Shown one piece after another: positions 8,342 to 17,674 of a DNA stretch of 64,000 nt; the stretch's first letter is position 1, and every line of letters begins with the position of its first letter. The position numbers and the translations under genes were made by a program. The notes beneath the pieces were generated by a model that saw only the letters and a list, made by a program, of their open reading frames with translations, searched no databases and was not told the DNA's origin. Source of the stretch: Fundicoccus sp052116145 (GTDB taxonomy: Bacteria > Bacillota > Bacilli > Lactobacillales > Aerococcaceae); NCBI RefSeq assembly GCF_052116145.1, contig NZ_JBQKLQ010000007.1, positions 95,702-159,701 on the forward strand, written 5' to 3'.

Positions 8342-8905
8342 ATGATTAATGCATCAGACTTAAAGGCTGGTATGACTTTTGTTCAAGACGGAAAATTAAT
8401 TAAAGTTCTTGAAGCTAGTCACCACAAACCAGGTAAAGGTAACACAGTAATGCGTATGAAACTCCGTGACGTACGTGGTGGGGGAACATACGAAACAACT
8501 TTCAGACCAAACGAAAGTTTCGAACGTGCTTATTTAGATTCAAAAGCTGTTCAATTCTTGTATGCTATGGATGACACTGCTCATTTCATGGATTTAGAGA
8601 CTTATGAGCAATACGAAATCCCAACTGATTCTATTGAAAATGACATGTTATACTTATTAGAAAATATGGATGTCAAAATTCAATTCTTCGGCCACGAGGT
8701 TATTGGAATCGAATTACCAGGTTCAGTTACTTTAACAGTTGTAGAAACACAACCTTCTATTAAAGGTGCTACTGTAACTGGTTCAGGTAAACCAGCGACA
8801 ATGCAAACTGGTTTAGTTGTAAACGTTCCTGACTTTATCGAAGTTGGAGAAGCTTTAGAAATCAGTACGGCTGATGGTGCTTACCAACGTCGTGCACAAA
8901 AATAA
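8342..8905 (+). CDS. efp: translation elongation factor P
   Basis: Relieves ribosome stalling at polyproline motifs by binding next to the P-site tRNA. The 187-residue protein shows the KOW-like N-domain with the loop HKPGKGN, whose tip Lys32 is the position modified in many bacteria (5-aminopentanol in Bacillus). Two OB-fold domains follow, including the family signature region VIGIELPGSVTLTVVETQP. It stands alone with its own promoter and terminator, whereas in many Firmicutes it lies beside pepP; here the pepP-type gene is 15 kb away. Confidence 0.97.
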   Translation: MINASDLKAGMTFVQDGKLIKVLEASHHKPGKGNTVMRMKLRDVRGGGTYETTFRPNESFERAYLDSKAVQFLYAMDDTAHFMDLETYEQYEIPTDSIENDMLYLLENMDVKIQFFGHEVIGIELPGSVTLTVVETQPSIKGATVTGSGKPATMQTGLVVNVPDFIEVGEALEISTADGAYQRRAQK

Positions 8906-8912
8906 TTTAAAT

Positions 8913-8954
8913 AAATACAGTGATCTCAGATTTTGAGATCGCTGTATTTTATTT
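8913..8954 (+). terminator. efp terminator (bidirectional-type hairpin)
   Basis: Arms AAATACAGTGATCTCA and TGAGATCGCTGTATTT (8913-8928 with 8934-8949, one wobble) enclose a short loop and are followed by TTATTT on the plus strand. Flanking A- and T-rich bases could let it work in both directions. Confidence 0.83.
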
Positions 8955-9022
8955 GAAGCGTATTTTTATTTTTAGAAAGTAATCCATATTATTGATAAAT
9001 GATGGACTTTAAGGTTTGGAAT

Positions 9023-9048
9023 AAAAAAAAGCCACCCCGAAGGATGAC
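9023..9048 (-). terminator. tRNA-Arg terminator
   Basis: On the minus strand GTCATCC-TTCG-GGGTGGC forms a 7-bp stem (with wobble pairs) capped by a UUCG tetraloop and followed by eight T residues. It begins 14 bases after the tRNA 3' end. Confidence 0.85.
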
Positions 9049-9061
9049 GATTGTTTCATTA

Positions 9062-9135
9062 CGTCACAGGCAGGATTCGAACCTGCGACCGTTCGCTTAG
9101 AAGGCGAATGCTCTATCCAGCTGAGCTACTATGAC
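9062..9135 (-). tRNA. tRNA-Arg(UCU)
   Basis: The 74-nt sequence folds as a cloverleaf: acceptor GTCATAG with CTGTGAC (one G-T pair), D-arm GCTC/GAGC, anticodon stem TTCGC/GCGAA with loop CTTCTAA (anticodon TCT, reading AGA and AGG), and T-arm GCAGG/CCTGC with loop TTCGAAT. Discriminator base is G and CCA is not encoded. It is a single-gene unit with its own promoter and terminator. Confidence 0.96.
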
Positions 9136-9156
9136 TTGTTATTTAACAACTACATT

Positions 9157-9186
9157 AGTATACGATATAAAGTGAGTTTCTGTCAA
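9157..9186 (-). promoter_or_regulatory. tRNA-Arg promoter
   Basis: Minus strand TTGACA (9181-9186), 18-base spacer, TATACT (9157-9162), ending 21 bases before the tRNA 5' end. This is one of the closest matches in the window to the housekeeping sigma consensus. Confidence 0.85.
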
Positions 9187-9285
9187 CCATATCTTTAAAA
9201 TCGTTTAATTTTTCTTTAAAAATCTCTTCCTAATTTTCGCATTTATAAATTCAAACGCGTATACTACATTTAGGAGGCGAAATTA

Positions 9286-10464
9286 ATGAAAAGAATAGTT
9301 TCAGTCCCAATCACAAAAATACTAACGACCATCATTGTACTATTAATTTTGGTTGGAGGCAACTCGAATAGGGTTAAAAGTAACGAATCTTTAGAAAATG
9401 CCTCACAAAGTTCACAGAACCAAATAAATTTACAAGTTAAAGATGAAGGTCCGATCACTCAATCACCCGAAGAAATCTTACTGGCGCAAATGAGTCTTGA
9501 AGAAAAAGTCGGTCAAGTATTCTTGGCTAGATATCCTGAAACTGAAAGTCTCAAGATGGCTGACGAATATAATTTAGGGGGGTATATTTGGTTTGCTCAC
9601 GATTTCGAAAACAAAACACCAGAGCAAGTCTTATCAAAAACAACCACTTTACAGGAGAATAATCCAATCAATATGCTGATGGCTGTGGATGAAGAAGGTG
9701 GTACCGTCACTCGTATCAGTTTATTCTCTCAATATCGCGAAGAACCATTTGAATCACCTTATGATTATTATCTAAGTGGTTCATGGGATGAAGTCCGTTC
9801 TACTGAACAAGAAAAAGCTAATTTACTTAAGAGTTTAGGATTTAATATGAATCTAGCACCAGTAGCTGATGTCACAGTCACACCTGAAGACTTTATCTTT
9901 AACCGCTCATTTTCGTCTGATCCTGAGTTAGTTGCTAAATTCATTGAACTTTCCTTAGAAGTTTTTGAGGAAGCGAATGTTGGTGCTGTTTTAAAGCATT
10001 TCCCTGGATACGGATCAAACGTTGATACACATATTGGAATAGCGTATGACAATCGAACAATTGACGAGCTAAGAAGCCATGATTTCACTCCGTTTAAAGT
10101 CGGAATTGAAAATGATGTGGATGCTATTTTGGTCTCTCATAATGTGATGACTTCGATTGATTTTGAAGTACCCGCTACACTTTCATCAGCTGTCATTAAC
10201 ATCTTACGCGAGAATTTGAATTACAACGGAGTAATTATGACAGATGATTTAATAATGGATGGATTAACTCAATTTGCTAGCGCTCCAGAAGCCGCTCTTC
10301 TAGCAATCGAAGCTGGAAATGATTTACTTATCAGTTCTGAGTTGTCGACTCAGTGGCCAGCAGTTTTAGAAGCGGTAAAAAGTGGTCGAATCAGCGAGGA
10401 ACGGTTAAACACTTCTGTTTTAAGAATCTTAAGATTGAAGCTAAATCTTGGGATTATCGAATAA
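9286..10464 (+). CDS. secreted glycoside hydrolase family 3 protein, NagZ-like beta-N-acetylhexosaminidase
   Basis: Predicted to cleave beta-linked N-acetylglucosamine, probably from muropeptides, outside the membrane. The 392-residue protein has a basic N-terminus and a hydrophobic segment (about residues 8-25) acting as signal peptide or anchor; no lipobox Cys is present. The GH3 N-domain shows DEEGGTVTRI (about 135-144), KHFPGYG (237-243), the catalytic DTH loop (247-249) and MTDDL (about 318-322) with the nucleophile Asp. The His usual in KHFPGHG is Tyr here. Only the N-terminal GH3 domain is present. Strong AGGAGG at 9272-9277; possible -10 TATACT at 9260-9265. Substrate is inferred from family. 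Confidence 0.85.
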   Translation: MKRIVSVPITKILTTIIVLLILVGGNSNRVKSNESLENASQSSQNQINLQVKDEGPITQSPEEILLAQMSLEEKVGQVFLARYPETESLKMADEYNLGGYIWFAHDFENKTPEQVLSKTTTLQENNPINMLMAVDEEGGTVTRISLFSQYREEPFESPYDYYLSGSWDEVRSTEQEKANLLKSLGFNMNLAPVADVTVTPEDFIFNRSFSSDPELVAKFIELSLEVFEEANVGAVLKHFPGYGSNVDTHIGIAYDNRTIDELRSHDFTPFKVGIENDVDAILVSHNVMTSIDFEVPATLSSAVINILRENLNYNGVIMTDDLIMDGLTQFASAPEAALLAIEAGNDLLISSELSTQWPAVLEAVKSGRISEERLNTSVLRILRLKLNLGIIE

Positions 10465-10512
10465 GTGTCTTGGCGATTTCCAAATAATTTATACTACTCA
10501 ACTTTTTGAAAT

Positions 10513-10562
10513 AAAAAAGTTCTGACAATCACTCATTCAAAGTGACGTCAGAACTCTTCTTT
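10513..10562. terminator. bidirectional terminator between the GH3 gene and def
   Basis: Arms AGTTCTGAC (10518-10526) and GTCAGAACT (10547-10555), with an inner CACT/AGTG pairing, are flanked by A-run and T-run on opposite sides, so the hairpin can end both convergent transcripts. Confidence 0.85.
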
Positions 10563-10563
10563 T

Positions 10564-11130
10564 TTATAAAAGGGTTGTATCCTTGTCCGAGGACCAAGGT
10601 TCTTCTTTATTAATGTGATCATAAAACATAATACCTTTTAAATGATCAAGCTCATGTTGAGTTACTACAGCTAAATAATCACGTAGTTTTAATTCGTATG
10701 TGTCTCCTTTAAAATCTTGATATTCAAGACGAATACGCTTCGAACGAGGGACAAGACCTGGAACTTCACGATTCACAGATAAACACCCTTCTCCTTCTTT
10801 TAAAGCCGCTTTTTGTACTGAATGGCTAATGATTCGAGGATTAAAGAGTACTTCGCTTATTAAAGGTTCAGTTTCATACCCATCTTCATCATAATCCATC
10901 ACATGGACTGCAAATATCTGCTTATTGATATTCAATTGAGTCGCTGCCAAACCAACCCCAGCTCTCAAACCGTATTTTTCAGCGGTCTCTTCATCTTGAC
11001 TATTGATTAAAAATTCTAACATGTCTTTACCTAGTTGGTAAGTATCGCTATCTAACGGAAACTTAACAGGTTCGGCTTGTTTACGAAGAGACGGATGCCC
11101 CTCTTCAACGATATCATTCATCGTAATCAT
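10564..11130 (-). CDS. def: peptide deformylase
   Basis: Removes the formyl group from nascent N-terminal Met. The 188-residue protein has the three metalloenzyme motifs: GVGLAATQL, EGCLS (metal Cys) and HELDHLKG (two metal His and catalytic Glu). The length and spacing fit the type 2 PDFs of Gram-positive bacteria. It lies three bases after hflX and is likely the last gene of that transcript. Confidence 0.96.
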   Translation of the reverse strand: MITMNDIVEEGHPSLRKQAEPVKFPLDSDTYQLGKDMLEFLINSQDEETAEKYGLRAGVGLAATQLNINKQIFAVHVMDYDEDGYETEPLISEVLFNPRIISHSVQKAALKEGEGCLSVNREVPGLVPRSKRIRLEYQDFKGDTYELKLRDYLAVVTQHELDHLKGIMFYDHINKEEPWSSDKDTTLL

Positions 11131-11133
11131 ACG

Positions 11134-12390
11134 TTAATTCCCTCCTGCATTGTGGCTATCATCGATTAAGCGTCTACGATAACCAGTTAAAATATAAAAT
11201 TGATGTTCTTCATTAAAATCAATTGATTCAATCAGTGTCTTCTGGCGATACAACGCCAGTAACTCAGATTCTTCTGGTTGAATTTCAACAGTGAATTTCT
11301 CCGAATTATCTAAACTAATTTCCCAAATCTTTTGTTTTAAACGTTCTAAATCGTCTTCATTATATGCTGAGACGAGTATATTTGGAAATAGAGTCGCTTC
11401 AAATGATCCATCTTCAATTTTATCGGCTTTATTATAGATAGTCAATACAGGAATATGTTCCATTTCTAAATCTTTTAAAATAGATAGGACAGTCTGTTCA
11501 TGTCTGTCTTTTGACGGACTTGAAGCATCAACTACGTGTACCAACAAATCAACATAACGCATTTCTTCTAAAGTCGATTTAAAAGCTTGTACTAACTCCG
11601 TTGGCAACTCTTCAATGAATCCAACAGTGTCTGTTAAAGTAAAAGCTGTTTGCCCATTAATCGTTAACTTACGTGTTAGCGGATCTAACGTTGCAAAGAG
11701 CTGATCTTGAATATAAGTTTCAGTTTCAGTTAGCTTACTTAATATTGTGGATTTACCAGCGTTAGTGTAGCCCACTAGTCCTAGATTAAACTCTCGTCCA
11801 CTCTGACGACGTATTCGTGTACGCTCACGGTGTTCTTCAAGATTTTCTAATTCTTTTTTAATTGAATTAATTAATGAGCGAATATGACGACGATCAGTTT
11901 CAAGCTTGCTTTCACCCGGTCCCCTCGTTCCAATTCCTCCACCTAAACGTGACAAATATTTTCCTTGTCCGTGCATTCTTGGTAATAGAAAATCATATTG
12001 GGCTAATTCCACTTGTAATTTACCTTCTCGGCTATTGGCTCTTAAGGCAAAAATATCCAAGATCAATTGGACACGGTCAATGACTCTAACTTCTAACCCC
12101 TCCTCAATGTGACGGTTCATACTTGGTGTCAGTTCATTGAAAAAGATAACAAGATCAATTTCTTCAACCTCAATTTGAGCTTTAATCTCTTCTAATTTAC
12201 CGCTACCTACTGCTGTACGACTATCGAGTCGAGTTAATTTCTGTGTCATGATTTTAACTGGCTCACCGCCAGCAGTTTCTGTTAGTGACGAAAGTTCTTT
12301 CATCAACGAAGCGAAATGCTCGTCTGAATACTTTTGTGTTTGCACCCCGACGAGCATGACTCGTTCGGGACTACTTTCAACTTCTATCAT
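11134..12390 (-). CDS. hflX: ribosome-associated GTPase HflX
   Basis: Binds 50S/70S ribosomes and splits stalled or stressed ribosomes. The 418-residue protein has the N-terminal HflX domain (about 1-190, with GGGIGTRGPGESKLE) and a G domain: P-loop GYTNAGKST, the DTVGF G3 motif and NKAD G4 motif. It lies between miaA (13 bases upstream) and def, the miaA-hflX linkage being conserved widely. Confidence 0.95.
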   Translation of the reverse strand: MIEVESSPERVMLVGVQTQKYSDEHFASLMKELSSLTETAGGEPVKIMTQKLTRLDSRTAVGSGKLEEIKAQIEVEEIDLVIFFNELTPSMNRHIEEGLEVRVIDRVQLILDIFALRANSREGKLQVELAQYDFLLPRMHGQGKYLSRLGGGIGTRGPGESKLETDRRHIRSLINSIKKELENLEEHRERTRIRRQSGREFNLGLVGYTNAGKSTILSKLTETETYIQDQLFATLDPLTRKLTINGQTAFTLTDTVGFIEELPTELVQAFKSTLEEMRYVDLLVHVVDASSPSKDRHEQTVLSILKDLEMEHIPVLTIYNKADKIEDGSFEATLFPNILVSAYNEDDLERLKQKIWEISLDNSEKFTVEIQPEESELLALYRQKTLIESIDFNEEHQFYILTGYRRRLIDDSHNAGGN

Positions 12391-12403
12391 ATAGTTAATT
12401 CAC

Positions 12404-13366
12404 CTAATCCTTTTCGCTTTTAATTACATGTTGCTTTACAATGGATAATGCACTTTCTATCGCAAGTGTTTCATTAGAATTATCAATCCAATGAACTGAT
12501 TTGAATCGATTTCTAAACCATGTTAACTGACGTTTTGCGTAACGTCTAGAATTTTGTTGAATTTGGGCAATAACGGCTTCCTTAGACATCGTCCCTTTAA
12601 AATATGGCCACCATTCTTTATAGCCAATCCCCTTCATGCTTGGCAGAATCTGTCCTTGCGCCTTATCAAATAACCATCTCGCTTCTTGTTCCAAACCACT
12701 CTCACTCATTTGGTACACTCTAAAGTTTATTCTATCATATAATTGCGCTCTTGGCCGGTCTAAAAAAATTAGACATTCATTAAAGTTTGATAACTGTTCT
12801 TGCTGACTTTTTTGTTCAGAAAATAGTTGACCTGTCGCTTGAATAACTTCTAGTGCTCGAATCGTTCGGCGAATATTTTGATAAGGGATAGATGCGGCTG
12901 CACTTGGGTCAACACTCTTTAATTCTTCCCAAAGTGCAAGATCGCCCATTTGTTTTGCACGTGCTTCAATACTCTTTCTGATTTCAGGCTGGCTACTCAA
13001 TTTCCCACCAAATTCTAGATTATATAACAGACCTTCTAAATATAAACCCGTGCCTCCTACAATAATCGGAAGTTTACCTTTATCCCAAATTTCTTGGATT
13101 AAAACAGTCGCTTCCTGTTTAAAGCGACTCGCATCATACTCTTCTTCAACTTCCAATATATCTAGAAGATGATGTCGAATATCGGCCATCTCTTCTTTTG
13201 TAATCTTTCCACTGCCTATGTCCAGATGGCGATAAACTTGCATACTATCGCCATTGATAATCTCACCGTTCATTTCTTGTGCTAACTGGATACTTAAGTC
13301 TGTTTTGCCAACAGCCGTTGGTCCTCCAATGACAATTACGGGGATTTCTTGTAAATGACTCAACAT
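12404..13366 (-). CDS. miaA: tRNA dimethylallyltransferase MiaA
   Basis: Adds a dimethylallyl group to A37 of tRNAs reading UNN codons. The 320-residue protein has the P-loop GGPTAVGKTDLS near the N-terminus, the substrate segment NGDSMQVYRHLDIGS, the VGGTGLYLEGLL motif and the C-terminal KRQLTWFRN region. It is flanked by a glycerophosphodiesterase gene and hflX with short spacers, so one operon is likely. Confidence 0.96.
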   Translation of the reverse strand: MLSHLQEIPVIVIGGPTAVGKTDLSIQLAQEMNGEIINGDSMQVYRHLDIGSGKITKEEMADIRHHLLDILEVEEEYDASRFKQEATVLIQEIWDKGKLPIIVGGTGLYLEGLLYNLEFGGKLSSQPEIRKSIEARAKQMGDLALWEELKSVDPSAAASIPYQNIRRTIRALEVIQATGQLFSEQKSQQEQLSNFNECLIFLDRPRAQLYDRINFRVYQMSESGLEQEARWLFDKAQGQILPSMKGIGYKEWWPYFKGTMSKEAVIAQIQQNSRRYAKRQLTWFRNRFKSVHWIDNSNETLAIESALSIVKQHVIKSEKD

Positions 13367-13377
13367 ACTACTCCTTT

Positions 13378-14118
13378 TTATAAGCTATTCATCGTTTCTC
13401 TCAACTTCAATGCCTGTCTTGGATAATCTGTCATAAGTCCTTCAACATTTAACACATCAGATTTAAGCCATTTTTCTATCTCATTACTTTCATTAACTGT
13501 CCATAATCGTAAAGGTAATGAGTCAGTGTACGCTTTATCTAATTCTTCTACCAACTTAAAGTGGACATGTAAAGCCGACGGGTCTAAGGATGGAATAAAC
13601 TTCTGATAAGGCAATAATGGTTCGGCAATCAACAGAGCTAGCTCCGCTTTAGGTTGTAACTCAGCCATACGTTCGATACTTTTCCAATTAAAACTTGAGT
13701 AAATTATTCTATAAGCTCTAGGTTTCGCTTCGACTGTCTGCTTAACAAGCTTTTCGATGCCTTCATACTCATGACGGTCGGTTTTAAGTTCGATATTAAG
13801 TTCACCGTTGAAAGCTAGTCGATCAAATTCCTCCAACATTTCTTCTAAAGTAGGAATCTTTTCATCGCTCAAGCGATTATCGGGATTTAGCAAATGAAAA
13901 GCTTTTATTTCATTCAGTGACATATTAATAATCTCACCTTCACCTGTCGTCGTGCGATCAATCGTCTCATCATGAATAATGATGGCTTGACCATCAGCTG
14001 ATACATGAACATCACATTCAATGCCGTCTACCCCTAGCTCAATAGCTGATCTAAACGCTTGTAAACTATTCTCTGGAAATTCCGATTTATTACCACGGTG
14101 TGCGTAAATTTTGATCAA
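13378..14118 (-). CDS. cytoplasmic glycerophosphodiester phosphodiesterase
   Basis: Hydrolyses glycerophosphodiesters to glycerol-3-phosphate and an alcohol. The 246-residue TIM-barrel has the GDPD motifs AHRGNKSEFPENS, ECDVHVSADGQ and HDETIDRTT, giving the catalytic His pair and metal-binding Glu/Asp. No signal peptide is seen, so it acts inside the cell (UgpQ-like rather than secreted GlpQ). It lies between recN and miaA, 11 bases before miaA. Confidence 0.92.
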   Translation of the reverse strand: MIKIYAHRGNKSEFPENSLQAFRSAIELGVDGIECDVHVSADGQAIIIHDETIDRTTTGEGEIINMSLNEIKAFHLLNPDNRLSDEKIPTLEEMLEEFDRLAFNGELNIELKTDRHEYEGIEKLVKQTVEAKPRAYRIIYSSFNWKSIERMAELQPKAELALLIAEPLLPYQKFIPSLDPSALHVHFKLVEELDKAYTDSLPLRLWTVNESNEIEKWLKSDVLNVEGLMTDYPRQALKLRETMNSL

Positions 14119-14154
14119 TGATTCGTCTCCTTTGATTGTCCGATTTCTACCTTA

Positions 14155-15912
14155 TTAATGTTTATTTTGATAATCGGTTAATAGTTCTTTTGCGAGCTGT
14201 AAGGATGCTTGAGTCAGTACTTTCCCGGACATCATTTGGGCAATCACTTCACTACGTTCTTCATCGTTTAAAGTTGCAACTTGCGTGGATGTTCGTTTAT
14301 CCGAAACTGATTTTGAAATATACAATTGTTCTTCGGCAATCGCGGCCACTTGAGCTAAGTGGGTAATACACAAGACTTGATGAAACTGGCTAACTTGATG
14401 GATTTTTTCAGCTATTGCTTGGGCAACACGTCCAGATACTCCAGTATCGATTTCATCAAATACCATTGTTTTGGCTAAACCAGCCGTTCCAAAAACAGAT
14501 TTTAGCGCTAACATAAATCGAGAAAGTTCTCCTCCACTAGCAACTTTTACCAATGGTTTCATAGCTTCACCAATATTTGTTGATACGTAAAACTCGATTT
14601 GATCATAGCCAAATTCATTGAGTGATAAGAAAATTTCTTGGTTACCTAATTTGAAATCTGAGACATCTTTCAATGCATTATCCGGAATGGCTTTATGAAA
14701 TTTCACTGAAAATCGACTATTCTCCATGTATAAACCCGCCAATTCTGCTTCAATGCGAGTGACTAACGCTTCCGTTTTGTCTTGTCTAAGTTCATGTAAT
14801 GCATCAGCTAGTCGTTTAGCTTCAGCGTATGCTTCAATCAGTTGTTTAGATAATTTTTCCATAAATTGTTCTCGATGTTTAATCTGATATATTTCTTCCG
14901 CAATTTCGTCATAATAACTTAAAATTTCGGCAATCGACATATTATATTTTCTTTTTAAATGTCCTAATTGGTTTAGGCGACTTTCAACTTCGTCAATCGA
15001 TTGATCATCGGCTTCACTATTTAGTTCAGTTGCTGCAATTTGATGAGCCAATTCTTGCAAATCATAATTAATTGACTCTATTTGCTCTAGTAAAGCTGGA
15101 TATGCTTCATCATAAGCGATAATCTCTTGTAACAAAGTAATGATTTGATCGACTTGAGTTAAGACGCTAGTGTCTGATTCACTGAACATCAAATTGATAT
15201 TCGCAATATTTAAAGATATTTCTTGTGCGCCTTGTAATTTCTTACTTACTTGTTCAAGTTGCTCGTCTTCTTCTAATACCAACTCTGCTTCTTCGATTTC
15301 ATTTAATTGGAATTCTAAGAAACTTAATCGTTGCATCTGATTACTTTCATTACGTTGGGCCTTTAACCACTCTCTACGCAATTGTTGGTAGTTCGTATAA
15401 GCTGTCTGATACTTTCTTGCTGTAGTTGCTAGTGATGTTGCAGCAAACTGGTCTAGTAGATGCAAATGTTGTTGATTATCAAGCAAGGCTTGATGTTCAT
15501 TCTGTCCATGAATATCCACTAGGAAACTTCCGATTTCTTTTAACAAAGTTACATTGGCTAATTGACCATTCACACGAATAATATTCTTACCGGAATGGTT
15601 AATTTCTCTACGTATGATTAACCCGTCTCGTAGGGTGGTTGCTGCATCTAATTCAATACCAAACTTTTCCATAGATTGTAATAATTCATTTGGAAGTTCT
15701 TCAAAGCTAAATAAACCCTCGACGGTTAATCGCGATTCGCCATGGCGAATAAACTCGACCGAGCCACGACCGCCGCACAATATTCCTAATGCATCAATAA
15801 TAATCGATTTCCCAGCACCTGTTTCACCTGAAAGCACCGTCATTCCTTCAGAAAAATCGATACTAATTTGATCAATAATCGCAAAATTTTCAATTGTTAA
15901 ACTCTCAAGCAT
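14155..15912 (-). CDS. recN: DNA repair protein RecN
   Basis: SMC-like ATPase acting early in double-strand-break repair. The 585-residue protein shows P-loop GETGAGKSIIIDAL, long central coiled-coil region (about 150-370), ABC signature SGGELSRFMLAL and Walker B MVFDEIDTGVSG. I chose the ATG at 15912, after AGGTGA, over the in-frame TTG at 15933, because RecN proteins begin with MLxxLxIxNFAII. In Bacillus the arginine repressor gene lies between tlyA and recN; here only 56 bases separate them. Confidence 0.95.
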   Translation of the reverse strand: MLESLTIENFAIIDQISIDFSEGMTVLSGETGAGKSIIIDALGILCGGRGSVEFIRHGESRLTVEGLFSFEELPNELLQSMEKFGIELDAATTLRDGLIIRREINHSGKNIIRVNGQLANVTLLKEIGSFLVDIHGQNEHQALLDNQQHLHLLDQFAATSLATTARKYQTAYTNYQQLRREWLKAQRNESNQMQRLSFLEFQLNEIEEAELVLEEDEQLEQVSKKLQGAQEISLNIANINLMFSESDTSVLTQVDQIITLLQEIIAYDEAYPALLEQIESINYDLQELAHQIAATELNSEADDQSIDEVESRLNQLGHLKRKYNMSIAEILSYYDEIAEEIYQIKHREQFMEKLSKQLIEAYAEAKRLADALHELRQDKTEALVTRIEAELAGLYMENSRFSVKFHKAIPDNALKDVSDFKLGNQEIFLSLNEFGYDQIEFYVSTNIGEAMKPLVKVASGGELSRFMLALKSVFGTAGLAKTMVFDEIDTGVSGRVAQAIAEKIHQVSQFHQVLCITHLAQVAAIAEEQLYISKSVSDKRTSTQVATLNDEERSEVIAQMMSGKVLTQASLQLAKELLTDYQNKH

Positions 15913-15968
15913 GTCTTCACCTATTCTTATCAAAACTGATTACATTGTGGATGATTACAGTAACTTAA

Positions 15969-16781
15969 CTAAAATGTTGAATGTGCCTCTTGAACTACCG
16001 CAAGAATATCGATTGCTTTCCAGCTATCATTATTGCTTTGTTTAGTATTCTTTAAATGAGCCAAAAACTCGATGTTCCCTTCCCCACCAGTAATAGGTGA
16101 AAAAGTTAAGGCTTGAATGGTAAAACCAATTCTTGAAGTAAACTCTAAAACTTCGGTTACCACATCTTGATGGACCTTTGGATCTTTAATTATGCCATTT
16201 TTACCCACACGTTCACGTCCAGCTTCAAATTGAGGTTTGATCAATGCTAACACTGATCCATTCTCTTCTAATATATCTACTAGAGGTGGTAAAATTAATT
16301 CTAACGAAATGAAGGAGACATCAATACTTGCAATAGTTGGTAGGCCTTGATTAAAGTCATCACGTGTTGAATATCGAAAGTTTTGTCTTTCCATTACAAC
16401 TACTCGTTCATCTTGACGTAAAGAATAAGCTAACTGGTTATAGCCTACATCCAGTGCGTAACTCTGCTTCGCTCCAAATTGCAAAGCAGCATCTGTAAAG
16501 CCACCTGTTGACGCCCCAATATCTAACAAGATTTGATCCGTCATATCGATATCAAACGCTTTAATCGCTTTTTCTAGCTTTAAGCCACCTCGACTAACAT
16601 AAGGGATTGTCTTGCCTTTAATGTGCAATTCTTTACTTGCATCTATTTTTTCTCCTGGTTTATCATAACGTTGATTATTCTCATCATAGATTTGTCCTGC
16701 CATTATATAACGACGGGCTTGTTCTCTAGATTCAGTTAAACCTGCTTGAACGACTAACTTATCTATTCGTTCTTTTTTCAT
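15969..16781 (-). CDS. tlyA: TlyA-family rRNA 2'-O-methyltransferase
   Basis: In mycobacteria TlyA methylates cytidines of 16S and 23S rRNA; related Firmicutes proteins are annotated as haemolysin-like. The 270-residue protein has an N-terminal S4 RNA-binding domain (KKERIDKLVVQAGL onwards, about 1-65) and an FtsJ-type methyltransferase domain (about 80-245) with the SAM motif LDIGASTGGFTDAAL and IKPQFEAGRE. It overlaps ispA by four bases. Confidence 0.92.
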   Translation of the reverse strand: MKKERIDKLVVQAGLTESREQARRYIMAGQIYDENNQRYDKPGEKIDASKELHIKGKTIPYVSRGGLKLEKAIKAFDIDMTDQILLDIGASTGGFTDAALQFGAKQSYALDVGYNQLAYSLRQDERVVVMERQNFRYSTRDDFNQGLPTIASIDVSFISLELILPPLVDILEENGSVLALIKPQFEAGRERVGKNGIIKDPKVHQDVVTEVLEFTSRIGFTIQALTFSPITGGEGNIEFLAHLKNTKQSNNDSWKAIDILAVVQEAHSTF

Positions 16782-17674
16782 ACTTCTTCACCGCGCTCTA
16801 CGCTTAATTTATTTAAGAAGAATTCTAATTTCTGGTAATTTCTTCCTGTTTTTTCTGATAATTCATCTAGATAATTTTTAGCTCTCGTAAGCTCTTCGTT
16901 TAAGTAAACAATCGCTTGGTCTACGCCAAGAAAAGCTGGATAAGTTTTCTTATCTAGAGCTGCATCGCCTTGAACTTTCTTTCCAGTTTCTTGTTCTGTT
17001 CCGAGTACGTCCATCAAATCATTATGAATTTGATAGGCCACTCCGAAATGCTCAGCAAAATGATCCAAAGCTAAACTACTCTCAGTGTCTAGGTTACTAA
17101 TAATAGCTGCAGCACGTGCTGCAAAAATAAACAACTGTCCTGTTTTTAAATGATGGACTTGTTGCAATTGCTCCAAAGTGATCTCAGTTTTTTCTGCTTC
17201 GATATCTTTTAATTGCCCGGCGACCATCCCTTGTGAGCCTGATGCTAAGCTCAACTGTTGAGTTAAACGTATCTTTTGACTATCTGTTAATAAGTCGTCA
17301 GACGCAATCACAGCAAAGGCATCTGTTAGTAAAGCATCCCCCGCTAAAATCGCAGTAGCCTCATCAAATTTAATATGGTTCGTTGGTTGACCACGACGTA
17401 AATCATCGTTATCCATTGCCGGTAAATCGTCATGGATTAAAGAATATGTGTGGATGTATTCTAAAGCGATAGCTGACTTTAACCCTTTTTTAACATCATC
17501 CATTGAGTTAATTTCTAGAATTGCTAATAATAATAATGGTCTTAGTCTTTTCCCTCCATTTTTCAACGAGTATACCATTGGTTTCAACATTTCAATGGGG
17601 GTCATCACATAACGAATTTGTTGATCGAGAGCTGCTTCAAATATCTCTCTAAGTACAGTAGTAGAGTTTTTCAT
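16778..17674 (-). CDS. ispA: polyprenyl (farnesyl) diphosphate synthase
   Basis: Makes farnesyl diphosphate, precursor of undecaprenyl carriers and quinones. The 298-residue all-helical protein has the first Asp-rich motif HDDLPAMDNDDLRRG and the Lys-containing GQLKDIEAE and KTG motifs. The second Asp-rich motif, normally DDxxD, reads HNDLMDVLG, so its first Asp is Asn. It overlaps tlyA by four bases and xseB by one (TAATG), matching the conserved xseA-xseB-ispA-tlyA order; dxs, often in this run, is absent. Confidence 0.93.
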   Translation of the reverse strand: MKNSTTVLREIFEAALDQQIRYVMTPIEMLKPMVYSLKNGGKRLRPLLLLAILEINSMDDVKKGLKSAIALEYIHTYSLIHDDLPAMDNDDLRRGQPTNHIKFDEATAILAGDALLTDAFAVIASDDLLTDSQKIRLTQQLSLASGSQGMVAGQLKDIEAEKTEITLEQLQQVHHLKTGQLFIFAARAAAIISNLDTESSLALDHFAEHFGVAYQIHNDLMDVLGTEQETGKKVQGDAALDKKTYPAFLGVDQAIVYLNEELTRAKNYLDELSEKTGRNYQKLEFFLNKLSVERGEEV

